Below are positions 7,811 through 16,024 of a stretch of DNA of 64,000 nt, in pieces. The stretch comes from Candidatus Villigracilaceae bacterium (lineage in GTDB: Bacteria; Chloroflexota; Anaerolineae; Anaerolineales; Villigracilaceae), in assembly GCA_026645935.1 (NCBI GenBank), contig JAPKMP010000015.1:1-64000 (forward strand), written 5' to 3'. The first letter of the stretch is position 1. Each line of letters begins with the position of its first letter. A model generated the notes under the pieces. It was given only the letters and a program-made list of their open reading frames with translations. It ran no database searches and was not told where the DNA came from. A program made the position numbers and the translations under genes.

Positions 7811-9418
7811 CTAATCTGCCGCGGTTGCCTCTTTCGGCTCGGTGTTGAGATGACTCCAGCCCAGCGCGTGTTTCATATCCACCGGCTTGCCGTAAATATT
7901 CTTCAAGATCTTGGGTGGATCGATCTTTCCCGTTGCCAGCGACGCGACGATGAAAGCCACCACCGAGATAATAAATGCCGGGGTCGAGGCAATATACACT
8001 GCATCCCACAAGGAGCAGTACAAATCTCCTTCACAAATGGCAAAAGTCCCGGTTCCGGGAGCATTGTAATAATAGACCGAAAGCAAGCCCCACGAGATCG
8101 AACCCGAGAAGAACGAAGCCAATGCACCGATATGATTGGCTTTCTTCCAATATAAACCGATGACATAGGGCGCGACCATACCCACAAGGATGCAGGTATT
8201 CGCCAGCACCGCCAGTTCATAGATCGTCTCTGCCCATAACGCGATCATCAAACTCAGCACACCGCTGACCATCAACGCGGCGCGCGTCAGGAACAGTTGA
8301 GCTTTATCAGAAAGGTCAGGTTTGAAGACCTTGACGATATTCTCGGTGAACATCGTCGCCCCAGCCAGCATGGACGAATCGGAGGTGCTCATCAACGCAG
8401 AAGCCAATGCCGCCACGAAAAGAGCGGTCAGGATCGGGTGCAGGTACTTCATCGCCATCGAGATCAACACGAATTGGGTTTGTTCCGCCTGGATATCCGG
8501 CCCAATCGCAGAGTAAGCCGCCATCCCAATGAATGGGGATAACACACCGAAAGTTATATACAGAAACGCCGCGATATACGTGGATTTGACCGCCACATTC
8601 TCATTCTTGGCGGCGCAGGTGCGCTGGAGATAATCCTGTGCGGGAATGCTGCCCAGGCCGATCGCCATCCACGCTGCGGCGTAATAAAACCAGCCCATGT
8701 GGCCCGAATAGCCGAGATATCCTTCCGCTTCGGTCGGTGCCATTGCAAAGGGATAATCCGTGTATTGTGCGCCTGCCATGCCAAGGAAGTTATCGAAACC
8801 GCCAACGCCCCAGAGAATGCCTGTGAAAATGATCAACAGGCCGCCCATGGTCAGGAACATTTGCATGAAATCGAGCGCGGTATCCGCCCACAAACCGCCT
8901 GCCATCGTATAGATGGTAACGATGCCCGCCACCATCACCATGCCGACCGACAGATCCCAACCGAGGAGTGCTTGAAGGATCGCACCGCCTGCCACGATCT
9001 GCGCAGCCGTCCAGCCAAAGTATCCGATGATTTGCGCGATCGTCCCCACCACCGACATCGTTGTGCCGTAACGCTGTTGAAAGAAATCCATGATCGTCAC
9101 ATATTGCGCGCGGCGCGCCAGGCGCACGATCAAAAGACCTGAAAGGAATAAACACATCGTCGCGCCAAATGGATCGAAGATGACACCTTGCAACCCGTAT
9201 TTGTACGCCTCAGAACTGGAGCCCATCAGGGTCTCCGCAGCGAACCATGTTGCCATGATGGATGGCGCGGCCATCCAGATGGGCAGGCGGCGACCCGCCA
9301 AGACATAATCGTTGGTTGTCTGCACCCGCTTCGACGCCCAATACCCGATCGCCAAACGGACCAACAGAATGACGACGATGCCCCCGATGATCAACCCAGA
9401 GTACGCATACTCTTCCAC
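7811..9418 (-). CDS. Sodium:solute symporter family (SSS) transporter
   Basis: 535 aa, polytopic, with about 13 hydrophobic segments. The first segment (YSGLIIGGIVVILLVRLAIG) is followed by the SSS signature region DYVLAGRRLPIWMAAPS and ATWFAAETLMGSSSEAYKYG. Members import amino acids, polyamines, sugars or carboxylates with sodium. The open frame runs 96 codons further upstream, but that extension overlaps the previous gene, is Arg/Gly rich and has no hydrophobic character. I therefore place the start at GTG 9418, which has GGAGGG 5-6 nt upstream. It follows the saccharopine-dehydrogenase-like gene by 80 nt in the Lrp-led unit, so an amino acid or amine substrate is likely. The substrate itself cannot be told. 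Confidence 0.88.
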   Translation of the reverse strand: MEEYAYSGLIIGGIVVILLVRLAIGYWASKRVQTTNDYVLAGRRLPIWMAAPSIMATWFAAETLMGSSSEAYKYGLQGVIFDPFGATMCLFLSGLLIVRLARRAQYVTIMDFFQQRYGTTMSVVGTIAQIIGYFGWTAAQIVAGGAILQALLGWDLSVGMVMVAGIVTIYTMAGGLWADTALDFMQMFLTMGGLLIIFTGILWGVGGFDNFLGMAGAQYTDYPFAMAPTEAEGYLGYSGHMGWFYYAAAWMAIGLGSIPAQDYLQRTCAAKNENVAVKSTYIAAFLYITFGVLSPFIGMAAYSAIGPDIQAEQTQFVLISMAMKYLHPILTALFVAALASALMSTSDSSMLAGATMFTENIVKVFKPDLSDKAQLFLTRAALMVSGVLSLMIALWAETIYELAVLANTCILVGMVAPYVIGLYWKKANHIGALASFFSGSISWGLLSVYYYNAPGTGTFAICEGDLYCSLWDAVYIASTPAFIISVVAFIVASLATGKIDPPKILKNIYGKPVDMKHALGWSHLNTEPKEATAAD

Positions 9419-9498
9419 AGTGCCCTCCACTGATGAACGCGGGAATCTCCCGCAAAAAATTAGCGGACAAACGCTCTCACGTTTGTCCGCTTTATACG

Positions 9499-10716
9499 TT
9501 ACACAGCGGCTTCCCTGGTCATTTCCTTTATGCCATATGGGAAGCCGTAATCTTCCATCTTTTCCATGAACGGGTCCGGCGGGAATGCTTCCGGACCGAG
9601 GACGCCAACGCCTTTCCAGACTCCGTGCTTGAGCAGATCCATCGCGATCACCGCCGAGAATGCGGTTTGCGCGACAACCGCCTGACAACCCCATGCCTTC
9701 ATGCACTCTTCGTTATCGGCAACCTGATAGATGTAGATCTCGCGCTTCTTGCCTTCCTTTGTGCCTTTTACATACGTCCCCGCGCAGGTCTTACCCTTCA
9801 TCTTTTCTCCAAGATGGGCCGGGTCTGGCAAACAGGCCGCGACCACGTCACGCGGCGCGACCTGCACGCCTTTGACGTTGATCTTTTCCTTGTTATCCAA
9901 ACCAAGCATGTGCAGGGTTTTCAGCACACCGATGAACTGGTCGCCCAGACCGTACTTGAAAGTAGCGCGTTTGGTCTTGACCCAGCGCGGGACGAGCAGA
10001 ACTTCCTCATGCTCCACATTGACCACTTCCACAGGCCCGATCTCGGGGAAGTCGAACATTTCCGGTTCGGAGAACGACGCAGTGGTGAACCATTTTCCGT
10101 TTTCCCAAATCACGGGCGGATTGAGACATTCTTCGATCGTCGTCCAGATGGAGAAGTTGGGGGCAAACTCGTAGCCTTCGATGGTGATGTTCGCGCCGTC
10201 ACGGATGCCAACTTCATCGATCTCATCAAAAAGATGGTCGGCAGCGTAACGCGCAAAGACGTCCGCCATGCCTGGTTCCACGCCAATACCGACAAGAGCA
10301 AGCAGATTCTTCGCCTCCCAATCCTTGGCTTTGTCGAACTGATAATCGCCAAGTTTGATGCCAGGTTGATTGAATGGGTCGGTCGGGTGCGGCTCGGAGA
10401 GCGTCATCGCCATATCCATGTAGGTCACGCCGACATTAAATGCGGCGTCGAAGATCTGTTTGTTGAACACAGGGTCGACTGCGTTCATGATCAGGTCCAC
10501 CCCATAATTCCTCGCAAGCGCTTCGATATCCGCCTGTTTACTAGCATCGATGAATTCGACCGGGAATCGTTTGGGGTCGCCAAGTTTTTTCTGCACCTCT
10601 TCGGCGCGCTTGACGTTGTAATCCGCCAGAACCATCAATTCCATCCACTTGCGCGGTTTGGCAATGGCCGCGATCGCCTCGCCTACGCCTCCAACACCGA
10701 CGAGCAATACTTTCAT
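9499..10716 (-). CDS. Saccharopine dehydrogenase-family oxidoreductase
   Basis: 405 aa with an N-terminal Rossmann fold. The nucleotide-binding glycine motif GVGGVGEAIAAI follows the first strand MKVLLV, and the acidic strand-2 end VLADYN suits NAD over NADP. The C-terminal part carries the family substrate domain (ALVGIGVEPGMADVFARYAADHLFDEID). Relatives include saccharopine dehydrogenase/reductase, lysine 6-dehydrogenase and carboxynorspermidine dehydrogenase, all of which handle lysine or polyamine imines. I chose ATG 10716, because the glycine motif starts directly after it and GGAG lies upstream; the frame is open 13 codons further. It sits between an Lrp regulator and a symporter gene. 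Lysine or polyamine catabolism is inferred from context; the exact reaction is unknown. Confidence 0.82.
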   Translation of the reverse strand: MKVLLVGVGGVGEAIAAIAKPRKWMELMVLADYNVKRAEEVQKKLGDPKRFPVEFIDASKQADIEALARNYGVDLIMNAVDPVFNKQIFDAAFNVGVTYMDMAMTLSEPHPTDPFNQPGIKLGDYQFDKAKDWEAKNLLALVGIGVEPGMADVFARYAADHLFDEIDEVGIRDGANITIEGYEFAPNFSIWTTIEECLNPPVIWENGKWFTTASFSEPEMFDFPEIGPVEVVNVEHEEVLLVPRWVKTKRATFKYGLGDQFIGVLKTLHMLGLDNKEKINVKGVQVAPRDVVAACLPDPAHLGEKMKGKTCAGTYVKGTKEGKKREIYIYQVADNEECMKAWGCQAVVAQTAFSAVIAMDLLKHGVWKGVGVLGPEAFPPDPFMEKMEDYGFPYGIKEMTREAAV

Positions 10717-11040
10717 GAGATTTGATTCTCCATTTGTTTTATAACCCGCGTCCACGCGAGTTAGATTGACATAGTAGATGAATCCCGCCGCGATATGCGG
10801 CGGAACAGACTGTAACTACCGGTAACGACTATTTTCGTCTGCCAGATTCCAGGGTAAACGGAAATCATCAGGGAACTAGTAATACACATCCTTATGAACA
10901 CGTCCCCCACGGTCTTCGTCACACGAACAAGGGCTTTCATATAACCATTCGATTGGTTCGGCATGAGGGATAACTCCCGGGACAGACAAGTTTCGTCTAT
11001 GCCACAACAGGCTCGAGGTCCGCATTGAGGCGGATATCCG
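10717..11040 (-). other. 324-nt structured leader between the Lrp gene and the dehydrogenase gene, no gene seen
   Basis: No convincing coding region lies here. The minus-strand RNA would contain two strong hairpins: CCGCCGC-ATATC-GCGGCGG (10803-10785) and a 9-bp stem with one G-U pair around a UGGA loop (10763-10742), about 26 nt upstream of the dehydrogenase start. Neither is followed by a U-tract. Two copies of AGACGAAA occur further upstream (near 10997 and 10837). I could not match it to the lysine, glycine, SAM or T-box consensus. It may be a leader with regulated folding or mRNA-stabilising hairpins. Confidence 0.5.
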
Positions 11041-11508
11041 TCAGAAATAAATCTCCTTGACGATCTTCAAATAGATAAAAGATTCCGTCTCGCGGACTCC
11101 GTCCACCTTGGCAAGCTTTTCGGTCATAAAGGTGAGCAAGTCTTCGTTATCGCGGCAGAAAACCTCGAGCATCAGGTCATAGCCGCCGCTGGTGGCGACG
11201 ATATAAACGACCTCATCGAACCTGGCGAGCTTGTTTGCCACATCCATCATCTTGCGGCCATCTGTGCGGATACCGACCATCGCCATTGTGCGTTTGCCCA
11301 TCAACATGGGGTTGGCCACCGCTACAACTTTGAGATAACCAAGATCGACCAGGCGGTTATAACGCTGGCGGATCATGCCGGGCGAGACATTAAGCTGTTC
11401 GGCGATCTGGGCAAATGCCACCCGCCCATCGCTCCGAAGTGCGTTTATAATATGGCGGTCGATATCGTCGAGCTTGTCCCGGGGGGTGTTGCCGATATTG
11501 CTTTCCAC
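11041..11508 (-). CDS. Lrp/AsnC family transcriptional regulator (copy 1)
   Basis: 155 aa. The N-terminal winged helix-turn-helix (about residues 13-65) reads LDDIDRHIINALRSDGRVAF, AQIAEQLNVSPGMIRQRYNRL. The C-terminal half (about 70-150) is a RAM/AsnC ligand-binding domain (YIVATSGGYDLMLEVFCRDNEDL). Such proteins bind amino acids and act locally on transport and catabolic genes. The likely start is GTG at 11508; no Shine-Dalgarno site precedes it and a near-perfect promoter ends only 8 bases away, so the mRNA may be leaderless. The gene heads a unit with the dehydrogenase and symporter genes and lies just after the pot operon terminator. Confidence 0.9.
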   Translation of the reverse strand: MESNIGNTPRDKLDDIDRHIINALRSDGRVAFAQIAEQLNVSPGMIRQRYNRLVDLGYLKVVAVANPMLMGKRTMAMVGIRTDGRKMMDVANKLARFDEVVYIVATSGGYDLMLEVFCRDNEDLLTFMTEKLAKVDGVRETESFIYLKIVKEIYF

Positions 11509-11516
11509 AACACTAT

Positions 11517-11543
11517 ATTATAACGATTTTTATTAATTGTCAA
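11517..11543 (-). promoter_or_regulatory. Strong promoter of the Lrp copy 1 gene
   Basis: On the minus strand a perfect TTGACA (11543-11538) is followed after 15 bp by a perfect TATAAT (11522-11517). A transcript start 6-7 nt later falls at about 11510, 2 nt before the proposed GTG start. The 15-bp spacer is shorter than the ideal 17. Confidence 0.65.
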
Positions 11544-11567
11544 TAATATTATAAAAATTCGTTATAA
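11518..11567. promoter_or_regulatory. Long inverted repeat, candidate Lrp operator
   Basis: TTATAACGATTTTTAT (11518-11533) is repeated in inverted orientation at 11551-11567 with one inserted T; the spacer is 17 bp. One arm covers the -10 box of the Lrp promoter and the whole repeat spans its -35 box. AT-rich dyads of this kind are typical for Lrp-family autoregulation; binding is inference. Confidence 0.6.
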
Positions 11568-11615
11568 TTATGACTGAAATTTTACCTGTTTGGTTTTTGC
11601 CAATATCCCCAAAAT

Positions 11616-11649
11616 ACACAGACCCTGGCTATAGCGCCAGGGTCTGTGT
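11616..11649 (-). terminator. Terminator of the potABCD operon
   Basis: A perfect 14-bp stem (ACACAGACCCTGGC at 11616-11629 against 11636-11649) with a 6-nt loop lies 20 nt after the potD stop. In the minus-strand RNA it is followed by AUUUU. Confidence 0.85.
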
Positions 11650-11669
11650 TCGATGATACTGTTCGAGGG

Positions 11670-12824
11670 TTAGTTGCCGCCCTTTACTTCCACCCAGATG
11701 TTGTCATAAAGCGGCGTGGCTTCACCGACATCCTCGATGCCAAACCCCTTGGCGACCACTTCAGGTGGCGGGTTGGTGATCGGCGAATCGGCGTAGGCGT
11801 TGTAGACATCCGGCTCGTTGGCTTTGGCGTAATCCAATGCCGCCTGGTTGGGATTGGTGTATTGGAAATCACGGATCGTCAGCCAGAAAACATCTCCCTG
11901 CATGGTGTAGTTCAGCCAGGCATACACAGCGTCCAGATGGGATGAATCCTTCAGGATGAGCCAGTTATCCTGCCAGAGCACCGGACCTTCTTCAGGATAA
12001 ATATACTGAATATCCGGGTTTTCCTGATTCGCGATGAACGCCTCGCCCGTCCATACCATGCCGAGGTCCACATCGCCGGCGATCAAGGCGGTCTTGGGGC
12101 TGTCGCTGTCGAACACTTTGATGTTCGGGACCAGTTCAAGTAATTTGTTCTTGGCTTCTTCCAGCTCATCCGGATTGGTCGTGTTGGGATCATACCCGAG
12201 CGTGACCAGGGTAAGCCCGATCGTCGCGCGGGAATCATCAATGAATACCATGCGCCCCGCGTATTCGGGATTCCACAGGTCCGCCCAGGATGTGGGGATG
12301 GTCTCGACCGTTGCAGTATTCACGACGATCGCATCTGTACCTGCCAGGTATGGAAGGGAATACTTGTTGCCAGGGTCGAAAGGCTGGTCCATCCAATTCG
12401 AATCGATATTCTTCATATTTGGAAGTTGAGCATGATCCAGTTCCTGCACCAATCCCTGACGGATCATGAGCGGGACGATGTAATCGGTCGGCTGGACGAG
12501 GTCGTACGCCGTTCCTCCGGCCGATACCTTGGCATACATTTCCTCATTGGATGAGTATTCATCGCGGTTGAGCGTGATGCCGTAGACCAGCTCGAAACAT
12601 TCCAGCATATCCTGCGGGAAGTATTCCGTCCACACGAAAAGGTTGAGTTCAGTGGATGTGACCTCCACGCGTGGATTGGGTTCAGGGCACTCGAACCCGG
12701 CGGATGTGACCTTGGGGCCGTCGCCAGCCGGCTGCTCGGGGGATCCACTCCCGCCGCAGGCGCTTAGCGCGAGACTGAAGATGGCCAAGACAGCGAAAAC
12801 ATTGAACAGTGATTTTCCTTTCAT
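11670..12824 (-). CDS. potD: Polyamine ABC transporter substrate-binding lipoprotein (PotD-like)
   Basis: 384 aa. The start at ATG 12824 has AGGAG 7 nt upstream and gives a lipoprotein signal peptide MKGKSLFNVFAVLAIFSLAL ending in the lipobox LSAC with C23 as lipidated residue. The body is a type 2 periplasmic-binding-protein fold of the PotD/PotF type (NLFVWTEYFPQDMLECFE; later YSLPYLAGTDAIVVN; VFDSDSPKTALIAGDVDLGMVWTG). It would be anchored outside the membrane and hand spermidine or putrescine to PotBC. It is the last gene of the operon, before a strong terminator and 179 nt after potC. Binding preference between putrescine and spermidine cannot be read from the motifs. Confidence 0.9.
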   Translation of the reverse strand: MKGKSLFNVFAVLAIFSLALSACGGSGSPEQPAGDGPKVTSAGFECPEPNPRVEVTSTELNLFVWTEYFPQDMLECFELVYGITLNRDEYSSNEEMYAKVSAGGTAYDLVQPTDYIVPLMIRQGLVQELDHAQLPNMKNIDSNWMDQPFDPGNKYSLPYLAGTDAIVVNTATVETIPTSWADLWNPEYAGRMVFIDDSRATIGLTLVTLGYDPNTTNPDELEEAKNKLLELVPNIKVFDSDSPKTALIAGDVDLGMVWTGEAFIANQENPDIQYIYPEEGPVLWQDNWLILKDSSHLDAVYAWLNYTMQGDVFWLTIRDFQYTNPNQAALDYAKANEPDVYNAYADSPITNPPPEVVAKGFGIEDVGEATPLYDNIWVEVKGGN

Positions 12825-12852
12825 CTCTATCTCCTTTAGTGAAATTTGGAAG

Positions 12853-12866
12853 GCGCGTTTCCGCGC
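12853..12866 (-). other. Intercistronic GNRA hairpin between potC and potD
   Basis: The minus-strand RNA has GCGCG-GAAA-CGCGC, a 5-bp stem closed by a stable GAAA tetraloop, about 30 nt upstream of the potD start. Hairpins at this place often protect the binding-protein part of an ABC operon mRNA, which is needed in excess. Nothing else was seen in the 179-nt gap. Confidence 0.4.
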
Positions 12867-13003
12867 AAAATACCCGGCGATTATCCAGGGTAATTCCCAT
12901 AAACCTGACAAATCTTCTCCCCAAGCAGCCTTGATCGGCGACAGGGATGCCGACGATAGAGCTTATTTGCAGGGTGTATTCAGTTTTTCAATAATAAGAA
13001 AAA

Positions 13004-13900
13004 TTAATGAGACGGTTTTGCTTCACGGCTCTGAAGCCATTGCAACAATAGAACAGCAATAAAGACAATAGCGATCCATACCGTCGAGAGCGCATTCACC
13101 TGCGGCGTGATGATGCGCCGTAACAAGCCATACACATAGATCGGCAGGGTAGTCGAGCCGGGTCCGTTCGTGAAAAAGGTGATGACAAAATCGTCTAACG
13201 AGAGAGTGAATGCCAGCAGCGCGCCCGAAAGCACGCCCGGAAGGATCATGGGAAATGTGACCCGCCAGAAGGTCGTCCATTCGTTTGCGCCCAGGTCCAT
13301 GGCGGCTTCTTCATAAGATTTATCGAAGCCCTGCAAACGAGCCTGGACGACGAGGGTCACGAAAGGGACCATGAAGGCGATATGACTGACGGTCACCGTG
13401 CCAATGCCGAGCGCCAGTCGGGAGTCTCCGGTCAGGTTCAGGGCTTGATTTAACCACCCAAATGACTGGCTGAAAAGGGTCAGAATGCCGATTCCCATCA
13501 CGATCTCGGGGATGACAATTGGAATGTAAAGGGAAAGCTGGGAGAAAGGTTTGATCTTGAAATCATATCGTTGAAGCGCGAGCGCCGCCATCGTACCGAT
13601 GACGGTTGCGACAATCGTAGCCGTAAAGGCGATGGTCAGTGTGTTGCCCGCCGCTTCGATCACATCGTTGTTCTTCGAAAGATCGCAATACCAGTGGAAG
13701 GGACCGCATGGGCTGGCCTCCACAAAACTTCCATCCATTTGGACGCGGTCGCTGAACGAAGTGATGAAACCTTCGAATTTCACATTCGCGCGGGAGGCGT
13801 TGAAGGAATACAGGACCAGGATGACGATCGGCGCATAGAGAAAGAAATAAACGAGCGTCGTCGCGGCGATCACAAGAGGGGAACGCTTGAATGGATTCAT
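13004..13900 (-). CDS. potC: Polyamine ABC transporter permease (PotC-like)
   Basis: 298 aa with six predicted membrane segments. The cytoplasmic EAA loop that contacts the ATPase reads EEAAMDLGANEWTTFWRVTFPMILPGV. An extracellular insert after the first segment (about residues 35-65) contains two cysteines (ASPCGPFHWYCDLSK) that could form a disulfide. The start at ATG 13900 is preferred over ATG 13909 because AGAGG is 8 nt upstream of the former and only 3 nt from the latter. It is the third gene of potABCD. Confidence 0.92.
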   Translation of the reverse strand: MNPFKRSPLVIAATTLVYFFLYAPIVILVLYSFNASRANVKFEGFITSFSDRVQMDGSFVEASPCGPFHWYCDLSKNNDVIEAAGNTLTIAFTATIVATVIGTMAALALQRYDFKIKPFSQLSLYIPIVIPEIVMGIGILTLFSQSFGWLNQALNLTGDSRLALGIGTVTVSHIAFMVPFVTLVVQARLQGFDKSYEEAAMDLGANEWTTFWRVTFPMILPGVLSGALLAFTLSLDDFVITFFTNGPGSTTLPIYVYGLLRRIITPQVNALSTVWIAIVFIAVLLLQWLQSREAKPSH

Positions 13901-13946
13901 CCCATACACCTCTTTCTATTTTTATAGCAATGGATGTGTACGGGAT

Positions 13947-14870
13947 TCATGCAGCGACGATCTCCTCCCCAAACCCAAATTTGCGGGTATAGAAGTAGGT
14001 GACGATCAGGGTCATCACCATCAGGATGAGCGAGGCCGCGGAGCCGAAGGTCGGGTCGCGCGCATCGAGAAACTGACGCTGGATTAAGTTGCCGACCAAA
14101 ATGACCTGGCGCCCTCCGAGAATGTCGGAGACGATGAAGGTTCCCATGACCGGGATGAATACAAGAATGGTCCCGGCCACCACCCCGGGCATCGAGAGCG
14201 GAAGGGTGACCCGCAGCAGGGTCTTGAACGCGTTCGCGCCGAGATCCGCGGCAGCTTCATACAGTGAATTATCGATCTTCTCCAACGAGGTATAAATCGG
14301 CAGGATCATGAATGGCAGGAATTCATACACCATGCCCACCAAAACAGCGCCGGGAGTGTAAAGCATTTCGAGCGGCGTGAAATCCAACCCCAGCAGGTTT
14401 GCAAACCAGCCGAGCACGATATTGATCGCGCCCTCCTTGCGGAGCAGCATCATCCATGCATACACGCGGATGACGAAATTCGTCCATAGTGGAATCAAGA
14501 CCATGAACAGGAATATGTTCCGCCGTTTCGGGTGCGCTCGGGCGATAAAATACGCCAGCGGATAGGCAAGCAGGATCACACATACCGTTGTATTGAACGC
14601 CAGCGTCAACGAACGCCAGAGAATATTGACATACAACGGGTCGAAACAGGAAGTCTGTCCACCCGGGCAATCCGTGCTGTATCCAAACAGGCGGATGTAA
14701 TTATGAAGCCCGAAGGAAAATATCACGTCGCCATCGGGGCTGCGCTGACCGAAACTCACCACCAGGGTCAGGAACAGGGGAATGATCAGGAGCACAAACA
14801 GCCACAACGTCGTGGGAAGCGCAAGAAAAGTACCCTGCATTGATTTGTTTTCTCGAAATCGCTGAAGCAT
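13947..14870 (-). CDS. potB: Polyamine ABC transporter permease (PotB-like)
   Basis: 307 aa, six membrane segments starting with [21 protein letters not shown]. The EAA loop reads [26 protein letters not shown]. As in PotC, the loop after segment 1 has a cysteine pair ([15 protein letters not shown]). The start codon lies 2 nt after the potA stop and the Shine-Dalgarno AAGGA lies within the potA end, so the two are translationally coupled. It forms the channel with PotC. Confidence 0.93.
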   Translation of the reverse strand: MLQRFRENKSMQGTFLALPTTLWLFVLLIIPLFLTLVVSFGQRSPDGDVIFSFGLHNYIRLFGYSTDCPGGQTSCFDPLYVNILWRSLTLAFNTTVCVILLAYPLAYFIARAHPKRRNIFLFMVLIPLWTNFVIRVYAWMMLLRKEGAINIVLGWFANLLGLDFTPLEMLYTPGAVLVGMVYEFLPFMILPIYTSLEKIDNSLYEAAADLGANAFKTLLRVTLPLSMPGVVAGTILVFIPVMGTFIVSDILGGRQVILVGNLIQRQFLDARDPTFGSAASLILMVMTLIVTYFYTRKFGFGEEIVAA

Positions 14871-14872
14871 GA

Positions 14873-15988
14873 TCAGTCCTTTTTCAGAATAAGGGTATTT
14901 TCGGGCATGAACATTAAGGTGACCACCTGGTCTTTCGAATAGAACGAGGATGGATCGAGACGGGAGATGCGATTCTGCTCCATGATCTTCAATCGGATGC
15001 CTTCAAGGTCCAGATAGACATGAGTGTCGGAGCCGATATACACGGAGGTAAGCACCTTCGCCATGAACAACCCGTCCCCTTTGGTTTTGTTCTCGACGAT
15101 TCGGATTTTCTCCGGGCGGACGGAGATCGCCACATCCTCGCCTTTTACGAAATCGCGCGACATGGGCAAACCCTTCAATTCCGTGTTCAATGCAGGGATA
15201 TGGGCCACCGCCTCATCCTTCGAAATGGACTTGATCCTGCCTTCGAAAAAATTCGATTCCCCGATAAAGTCCGCCACGAATTTGTTGACCGGCCGCTCGT
15301 AGATCTCCACGGGAGTCGCCAGTTGTTGAACGCGCCCCTTACTCATCACCGCGATGCGGTCGGACATGGTTAATGCCTCTTCCTGGTCGTGGGTGACATA
15401 AATGAATGTGATGCCGAGCTGCTGTTGAAGCGCCTTTAGCTCCAACTGCATTTCCTTGCGGAGTTTCAAGTCCAGCGCGCCGAGCGGTTCGTCGAGCAAC
15501 AAAACATCAGGAGTCTTGACCAACGCCCTCGCCACAGCCACGCGCTGCTGCTGCCCGCCCGAGAGTTGTCTTGGACGGCGGCGTTCCATGCCGGTTAATT
15601 GCACCATCTCCAGGGCGCGTTTGACGCGCTTATCGATTTCACTCTTGTCGGCTCCTTCCATCTCCAGCCCAAATGCCACATTTTGATAGACGGTCATGTG
15701 TTGGAACAGGGCGTAACTCTGAAAAACAGTGTTCACCTTCCTCTGAAATGGAGGCGTATGCCCCATCGGCCTGCCTTCGATAAAGACCTCCCCTTCCGAG
15801 GGCCATTCGAAACCCGCGATCATGCGCAGGGAGGTTGTCTTGCCGCATCCGGAGGAACCGAGCATGGAGAAGAACTCGCCGTTCTTGATCTGCATGGTGA
15901 CGTGATCCACAGCGGCGATTTCATGTCCCTCCGGGGTTACGAAGCGTTTCACTACATCGCGCATTTCGACAGCAAATTCACTCGTCAT
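14873..15988 (-). CDS. potA: Polyamine ABC transporter ATP-binding protein (PotA-like)
   Basis: 371 aa. Walker A GSSGCGKT (44-51), Q-loop FQSYALF near 89-95, signature LSGGQQQR (142-149), Walker B DVLLLDEP (161-168) and switch [13 protein letters not shown]. The C-terminal third is the TOBE domain of the CUT1/PotA group ([11 protein letters not shown]). It powers PotBCD uptake from the cytoplasmic face. The start is supported by AGGAG upstream. It follows the putrescine aminotransferase gene by 36 nt, so uptake and first catabolic step are in one operon. Confidence 0.95.
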   Translation of the reverse strand: MTSEFAVEMRDVVKRFVTPEGHEIAAVDHVTMQIKNGEFFSMLGSSGCGKTTSLRMIAGFEWPSEGEVFIEGRPMGHTPPFQRKVNTVFQSYALFQHMTVYQNVAFGLEMEGADKSEIDKRVKRALEMVQLTGMERRRPRQLSGGQQQRVAVARALVKTPDVLLLDEPLGALDLKLRKEMQLELKALQQQLGITFIYVTHDQEEALTMSDRIAVMSKGRVQQLATPVEIYERPVNKFVADFIGESNFFEGRIKSISKDEAVAHIPALNTELKGLPMSRDFVKGEDVAISVRPEKIRIVENKTKGDGLFMAKVLTSVYIGSDTHVYLDLEGIRLKIMEQNRISRLDPSSFYSKDQVVTLMFMPENTLILKKD

Positions 15989-16024
15989 CTCTCTTCTCCT
16001 GGTGCGAAGACCTATCAGGTCTCG

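Noticed and set aside
9419..9706. 96-codon N-terminal extension of the sodium:solute symporter
   Set aside because: It overlaps the upstream gene, is Arg/Gly-rich and not membrane-like; GTG 9418 has a good RBS and starts right before the first membrane segment.
9433..10725. 430-codon plus-strand open frame
   Set aside because: It lies fully antisense to the saccharopine dehydrogenase-like gene, has no recognisable domain, is rich in Arg/His/Phe from reversed codons and has no RBS.
10761..10964. 67-codon minus-strand frame in the leader region
   Set aside because: No RBS, no family resemblance, and it runs through the strong hairpin at 10785-10803; treated as noncoding leader.
10717..11040. 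Known riboswitch (lysine, glycine, SAM) or T-box
   Set aside because: I could not find the conserved cores of these classes by eye; left as an unclassified structured leader. A covariance model search would decide.
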